Positions 6,915 through 10,874 of a stretch of 10,874 bases of DNA are shown here, in pieces (the stretch's first letter is position 1; the number at the start of each line of letters is the position of its first letter). The translations under genes were made by a program, and so were the position numbers. Below the pieces are notes generated by a model. That model did not search any database. It was not told where the DNA came from and saw nothing but the letters and a program-made list of their open reading frames with translations. Origin of the DNA: Larix sibirica (lineage: Eukaryota > Streptophyta > Pinopsida > Pinales > Pinaceae); assembly GCA_004151065.3 (NCBI GenBank), contig NWUY0300017344.1, positions 24,514 to 35,387 of the forward strand, given 5' to 3'.

Positions 6915-7614
6915 GGATCAGGAGGCATTAGCGAAGAGGTACATTGATTCTTATTTTTTTCTTAAACTTAGTACGAATGGATTCCAATATTCCAAAGCAA
7001 AACCTATATTTATGACATTGATGACCAGAGCTTTTTAATCCCGTTACTTCTGTATGAAGTATGCATAATGGATGGTATCAGGGAGAGCTTGCGTTATGTA
7101 GGTTTATGTGATTCCTGCTTTGTGAAGCTAAAATGCCATTAAGAGTTTTCCTGCTTCTTGTCGAATGTGGATGTGAGATTTCGAGTGGAAGCAAAAACTG
7201 GGATCCGCTTTGATTAGAGAAGATTTGAGCAAGTTACCAAAGACTTGAAATTTAAGAAATGGATCTTTCAATTCGATTGGTTTTTACTTTTTTCATAAAA
7301 CCAATAGAATTAAAGTTTTACTTGCATGATTTTAAACTTTACATCAATCATAACTTAGCGAAACAGAAAGGCATTCATTCGTTGCCGTGTAGTCAAGTAT
7401 AATTTGTTTTTTATATGCTTAACTTGTCTTTTCTATTCTGAAATATGCAGTCGTTTTTATTTCCGAGCCCTGCTCTACCCTGTATTGGCTCCACATAGCT
7501 GAGAGGCCGTTATAAAAAAGGGGGTATATATAGGTTAAATGGTACAACATACCATTTAGACGATGGGCACTCCAGGGGTACGGGAGATTCAACTAAATAC
7601 AAATCAGTTGGAGA
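6915..7614. other. Probable 5' flank of the P-loop gene; no clear gene
   Basis: No long protein-like frame is present. A 41-codon plus-strand frame starts at ATG 6913 (MDQEALAKRYIDSYF...) and ends at 7038, too short to call. Near 7511-7533 are TATAAAAA on the plus strand and TATATATA readable on both strands, then a perfect 9-bp hairpin (7536-7558). The TATA-like sites are over 600 bases from the P-loop gene start, so linking them to it would require a long leader or leader intron. Confidence 0.35.
7536..7558. repeat. Perfect 9-bp inverted repeat with 5-base loop
   Basis: TAAATGGTA (7536-7544) and TACCATTTA (7550-7558) are perfect reverse complements around CAACA. It sits about 10 bases after TATA-like sequence and about 60 bases before readable LINE sequence. 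It could be a transposon-end remnant or chance; no second copy was noticed. Confidence 0.5.
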
Positions 7615-8235
7615 AAATTTAGAGATACTTAATTAAATCTGAACTAAATTTTTGCTAATTGTGTATGGAGTNCAAGAAATGCAACAGCTACTTTAAATTG
7701 TTATCCGTGGGTAGAATTTTTTTTAAATAACAGACCGGTGGATGCAGAAAAATTAAGTAAGGACACTCCTTGGTCCTATTTTGATGGGGCATCACAATCT
7801 AATCCAAGCAGAGCAGGTGCATGATTATTTATCTTCATCGACAAGGATATTATTCTAAGATTCAAAGAAGCCCTAAGATCTGGAACTAACAACTACGCAG
7901 AACTATGTGCAGTAAAAAAAATTCTTAAACGGCCTTTAAAGTAAGGTATAAAAACAATACGGGTTTTTGGAGATGCACAATTGTTAATTGATTGGATAAA
8001 TGATAAAAAACAGTGTCATAACTTAGCACTACAACCGATTCTAGAAGAGATAAGAAGGCTAAAGGACGCAATGGACAAAACCTCCTTCAAACACATCTTC
8101 AGGGAAAGAAATTTTGAAGCAAATATCCATTCAAAAGCATGGTTGGAGCTAAGAAGTGGGGAGTGGCTAGTTCAGAAGGAACAAGGAGGAATTATAATGG
8201 AAGATCACCTATCCTTTCTATGGGATCCACATTGA
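7615..8235 (+). pseudogene. LINE (plant L1-like) C-terminal RNase H remnant
   Basis: In a single frame the plus strand encodes the RNase H domain (RVT_3 type) that ends ORF2 of many plant L1-like non-LTR elements and would degrade the RNA strand during reverse transcription. Visible in order are PWSYFDGASQSNPSRAGA with the first catalytic Asp (codon 7783), NNYAELCAV with the Glu (7900), RVFGDAQLLIDWIN with the second Asp (7972) and the HxxRExN region HIFRERNFEANIHSKAW. In the last, the usual final Asp has become Asn (AAT at 8122). Stops at 7822 (TGA) and 7942 (TAA) break the frame, and two more stops lie near its left edge at about 7630-7645. The C-terminus is natural (TGA at 8233). No reverse transcriptase is present upstream, so only the 3' end survives, as expected for a 5'-truncated LINE insertion. 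Catalytically dead. Confidence 0.8.
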
Positions 8236-8636
8236 AGGAATTCAAATTTTCAGTAAGAAATCTCATATGAGCTATGATACTAAATGATACTATACAAATA
8301 CTTTATGAAAGAATTATTGTTTTGTAGTAGAACTTGAATAGAACTCTGAAGGATGTAAATTTATGTTTTGAACTATTTTTTATTTTAACTAAAGAAGTAA
8401 GCATACAATGCTTTAATATCTATGTGATACTGAAAGCAATCTCATATTGCAAGAAATTGTAAAAGGATCTATATCTAAACCACATAGTAGAGAAATCTCA
8501 AACTCTGTTGAGTGATAAGAGAATTTGAAGAATGTAACTTTTATTTCAAATAAAGTTATGATTTTTTTTCCAGGGAAAAAATATTGAGTCATAATATCAG
8601 ATCTAAACTTGAGTGACGCGTTGGAGAAGTGGAGGA
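8236..8636. other. LINE 3' tail and decayed element DNA, no gene
   Basis: This follows the RNase H stop and probably includes the LINE 3' UTR, though no clear poly(A) tail marks its end. Small imperfect features include a repeated TGATACTA near 8275-8290 and a 6-bp hairpin AAGCAT/ATGCTT at 8399-8413. The last 17 bases are purine-rich (TTGGAGAAGTGGAGGA, ending at 8636) and directly precede the LTR at 8637, as a polypurine tract would. Confidence 0.4.
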
Positions 8637-8819
8637 TGTTAAGTTGTCCAACATTAGAGTATTAAATAAGACTTTAGTTTTTGAAATTAAATAAAACATA
8701 TCATATGGTTAAAGTTAATTATTTTCATTTTGATCAATCTATAAAAGAAGGCTTATCCTATGTAAGATATTAGTTTTGAATATACTATAATGTCTAATTT
8801 GCATTTTCTTGTGTTTACA
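8637..8819 (+). mobile_element. Short (about 183 bp) copia/TRIM-type LTR
   Basis: The segment begins TGTTAAGTTGTCCAACATTAG, a typical start of plant copia-type and TRIM LTRs, and ends TGTTTACA at 8819. An alternative end is CATATCA at 8824, two bases before the primer-binding site. A TATA box, TATAAAAG, lies at 8740-8747, with about 75 bases to the end, fitting U3-R-U5. Downstream is the primer-binding site at 8827. Upstream is a purine-rich GGAGAAGTGGAGGA that looks like a polypurine tract. A single LTR flanked by both signals is unusual; it may mean a tandem element sharing an LTR. No second copy is in the window and no certain coding sequence follows. Confidence 0.6.
8740..8747 (+). promoter_or_regulatory. 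TATA box of the short LTR
   Basis: TATAAAAG in CAATCTATAAAAGAAGG is placed about 104 bases into the LTR, as expected for its U3 promoter. Confidence 0.5.
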
Positions 8820-8826
8820 TATCATT

Positions 8827-8838
8827 TGGTATCAAAAC
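8827..8838 (+). other. Primer-binding site (tRNA-iMet type)
   Basis: TGGTATCAAAAC matches the standard TGGTATCAGAGC at 10 of 12 positions. Both differences are G-to-A, at the same two positions changed in the site at 2581. It lies 2-7 bases after the LTR end, depending on which end is chosen. Confidence 0.6.
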
Positions 8839-9669
8839 ATCGTTTTTGTAAGCAATTTCTTTTCTTTTTCAATTTATTAGTTTCAACAAGTGCCACATAC
8901 AATCCTTCGTTATACATCACACATCCACATCTAAAAGGTGAGGATTATGCTCTCCACTTTTCTAATATGTTACAAAATGAAAATATAGAGAAGGGGATGA
9001 GTCTCACTATGGAGTTGCCATGGACTCTATGGCCCATATGAATGCTACAGGATTTTTTAGTGCCTATGTTCTACTTCAATATCCCACTTCCAAATACACT
9101 TCTCAACTATTGAGCAATCAACAATATAATAAAAATGGAACTCTTCTTTTCCTAGCGACCCAATTATTTTTAACATAACTTGATAATCATTTAGGGTTAG
9201 GTTTAGGGCCTTTGCATGTCTCAACCCCCAATTAATGTTCCCTCTAGACTATTCTTGAAATCCCACACTTAAATAGAGCCTTATGTGTGAGTAATGATAG
9301 TTGATGTGGAATCCACTCGATGTCGTGGTGCTCATAGGATAGGTCAACTTGCAAGAGACAAAAAAAAATTATACAAAATCCAATTGAGGTCATTTTTCGT
9401 TGTTAGAAGGATCTTGATGTGTAAAACAACATCAATAGGTTGGGTTCTAATATTACAATTTTTTAACATAAAAATGATCATTTAAGGCCTCAAACAAGCT
9501 CCAAAAGGTTCTGAAACCTAAATCACAAAAGTGGGACCTCCCATAAAATGATATCTACAAGCCAATAGCTCCAGTTTTTCCACCTAAAAGGTACAAAAAT
9601 TCTATACAAGGATCCATTCTAGATCATACCTCTCCCGTTAGGGAGGTTTTTGGTCCACACAATATTTCA
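8839..9669. other. No certain gene; decayed LTR-element DNA
   Basis: Directly after the primer-binding site a gag would be expected. One short stretch (about 8920-9041) reads HPHLKGEDYALHFSNMLQNE, faintly like the start of a copia gag (a G-x-x-Y-x-x-W type block), but it lacks the conserved Trp and soon stops, so I do not call it. From about 9100 to 9669 the DNA probably contains the 3' end of the antisense gypsy element whose integrase tail starts at 9670, but I cannot identify its polypurine tract or 3' LTR. Confidence 0.35.
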
Positions 9670-10365
9670 ATATAGGTCGAGAAATTTTTCATCTACCTTC
9701 TTCCTAAAGTACCATTTAGCCTTACCTATAAGTTCTCCATTCAAATCAACCTCCTAAAGTTTATCCTTCCCCCGTCCAGTTGTTCTAGACTTATTTTGAA
9801 AAACTATATCTTCTTCTAACTTGGTTTGGGATTCTAGTGCTAAGTCCTCGATATTAGGTAAGACTCGTGCATCAGGTTCCTGGTCCAACATGGAAGGTTC
9901 ATAGAATTCTAGATTCACCAAATTCACTACTTAGTAAATGTGCATATATAAGGGTAGACTGAGTTTGTAGCCATTATCACCCACATTCTTCAACACTTCA
10001 AAAGGTCCAGCATACCATAGAACCTTAATCTCCTTACCAGGACCTTCTAGCCTTTCTTTGTTTATATGCAACTAACTATGTCTCCCACCATGAATGTTTT
10101 CTCACTTAAGTGTTTATCATGCCAAGCCTTTTACTTTTCCTATAACTTCTTTAATGTCTCATATACTTGCAATTGGATCTCCTTGATCTTAAAAACACAT
10201 TTTTTAACCTTCAATTCTTCTCATGTGGTGTCTTCCCTCACTCCTCCTTATTGTCCACAAACAAAATCTATGGGTGAAGGTGGCAAATGGGCCAAAACAA
10301 GCTTCAAAAGGGGACTTACTGGTAGAAGTGTGAACTTCTCTGTTATAAGAGTGTTGAATATAAAT
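9670..10365 (-). pseudogene. Ty3/gypsy integrase C-terminus, antisense, broken
   Basis: Read on the minus strand, this is the end of a Ty3/gypsy pol polyprotein, which inserts element DNA into the host genome. From 10365 down: HSYNREVHTSTSKSPFEACFG (end of the catalytic core), a frame change near 10290, then LPPSPIDFVCGQ, QLQVYETLKKL and KAWHDKHLSEKTFMVGDIV. A one-base shift at about 10072 leads into LHINKERLEGPGKEIKVL, YAGPFEVLKNVGDNGYKLSL and VVNLVNLEFYEPSMLD. An acidic linker and a C-terminal AKWYFRKKVDEKFLDLY follow. This is the usual GPFEV...YKLxLP...YEPSMLD order of plant gypsy integrase C-termini. The segment from 10071 to 9670 is 126 codons long past the GPGKE block, with stops at 9931-9933 and 9754-9756, ending at 9667-9669. 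Nothing of reverse transcriptase or the integrase active site appears beyond 10365, so the element is truncated there. Not functional. Confidence 0.8.
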
Positions 10366-10874
10366 CAAATTTAAGATATTGTTTAATAGATGATTTTAAT
10401 TGTAATCCCTCAAAAGTCATATTTGCAACTTATGTATGCACATTTATGTGTGGATGGTATTGTTGCTTGAAACAACATCACAAGTTAATTTTGCAAAGTT
10501 TTCCAAAATTGTTAAAAAAATGTATTTGGTCCTATAAGCTAAGGTAATTTGGAGTCCCCATTATGTTGGTTCTACCTACACATTGTTATAAGATAAGAAA
10601 TTTTGAGCTCTTAAAATGACACATTTTGCATTTGTTTCCGAAGTTGTATGGTCGAGATGGTTAGCCGACAAAAGTTAGATTGGTGGGGTGTTGTCTTCGT
10701 GATGTGCTCAGTTTTGTTGATCTATACTTGGATGCTATTATGTTCAAATGCAAAAAGAAAAAAGGTTGAATTTTCTAAAGGTTATGGTTTTTGCACTTAT
10801 GTTATGTTGCATATGCATTTCATTCATATACTCTTTCCACACATATGTTGTGTATCGAGGTCATGGATGTATTT
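10366..10874. other. AT-rich non-coding DNA, no gene seen
   Basis: The expected upstream part of the gypsy integrase (minus strand) does not continue here, so the junction near 10366-10375 is a breakpoint or nested insertion. The rest has an LTR-like texture (low-complexity T-rich and TG-rich sequence) but I found no TG...CA boundaries, TATA box in context, primer-binding site or protein frame. Confidence 0.4.

Noticed and set aside
2299-8819. Pairing the LTRs at 2299-2580 and 8637-8819 as the two ends of one element
   Set aside because: They differ in length and in internal sequence, and each is followed by its own primer-binding site, so both are 5'-type LTRs of different elements.
8790-9041. 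83-codon plus-strand frame across the LTR end and primer-binding site
   Set aside because: It begins inside the LTR and crosses the primer-binding site, so the start cannot be that of a gag protein. A faint gag-like block near its end is too weak to call.
9294-9485. 63-codon plus-strand frame
   Set aside because: Short, no motif, in DNA that is probably the 3' end of an antisense gypsy element.
10066-10374. 102-codon plus-strand open frame
   Set aside because: It is antisense to the Ty3/gypsy integrase remnant, whose motifs are clear on the minus strand; the plus-strand translation has no recognisable content.
1642-10865. Shared 11-base word TCGAGGTCATG at 1642-1652 and 10855-10865
   Set aside because: Several chance 11-base matches are expected in a window of this size, and the flanks do not align.
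1-10874. tRNA, rRNA, CRISPR array, operon or bacterial promoter
   Set aside because: Nothing of this kind was seen; repeats are irregular, there are no spaced identical units, and the gene structure is eukaryotic.

Overview
The window looks like nuclear DNA of a seed plant with a large, repeat-rich genome. A gymnosperm is plausible, but the sequence does not prove it. The reasons are AT-rich, mostly non-coding DNA, a gene with a GT-AG intron, and old, broken pieces of three plant retrotransposon classes: Ty1/copia-type LTRs, a Ty3/gypsy integrase tail and a LINE RNase H tail. Two N bases (about 2885 and 7672) point to a draft assembly. I see no bacterial, organellar or RNA-gene features.

Layout. 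Positions 1-1096 are non-coding, with degenerate short repeats near 138-230 and 801-923. A copia-type LTR lies at about 1097-1625 (TGTAG...CTACA ends, TATA box, typical copia 3' sequence). A decayed coding stretch of unknown family (1763-2298, +) runs straight into a second LTR (2299-2580), which is followed at once by a degenerate tRNA-Met primer-binding site. Positions 2593-4490 hold no recognisable gene, apart from a 71/73-bp tandem duplication at 3553-3697. An intact 192-codon reading frame of unknown family (4494-5072, +) is tail to tail with the one convincing gene of the window.

That gene (5495-6910, -) has two exons, joined across a 375-bp intron at 5803-6177. It encodes a membrane-anchored, dynamin/IFI44-like P-loop protein of 301 or 346 residues. 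Its G1, G3 and G4 motifs are all altered, so it may be a pseudo-GTPase. Several short upstream reading frames sit around its 5' end.

The right third is a transposon graveyard: a LINE RNase H remnant (7615-8235, +), a short LTR with TATA box and primer-binding site (8637-8838, +), and an antisense Ty3/gypsy integrase C-terminus (9670-10365, -), then non-coding DNA to the end. The retroelement pieces come from different elements and do not cooperate. Only the 5495-6910 gene, and possibly the 4494-5072 frame, look like host-type functions under selection.
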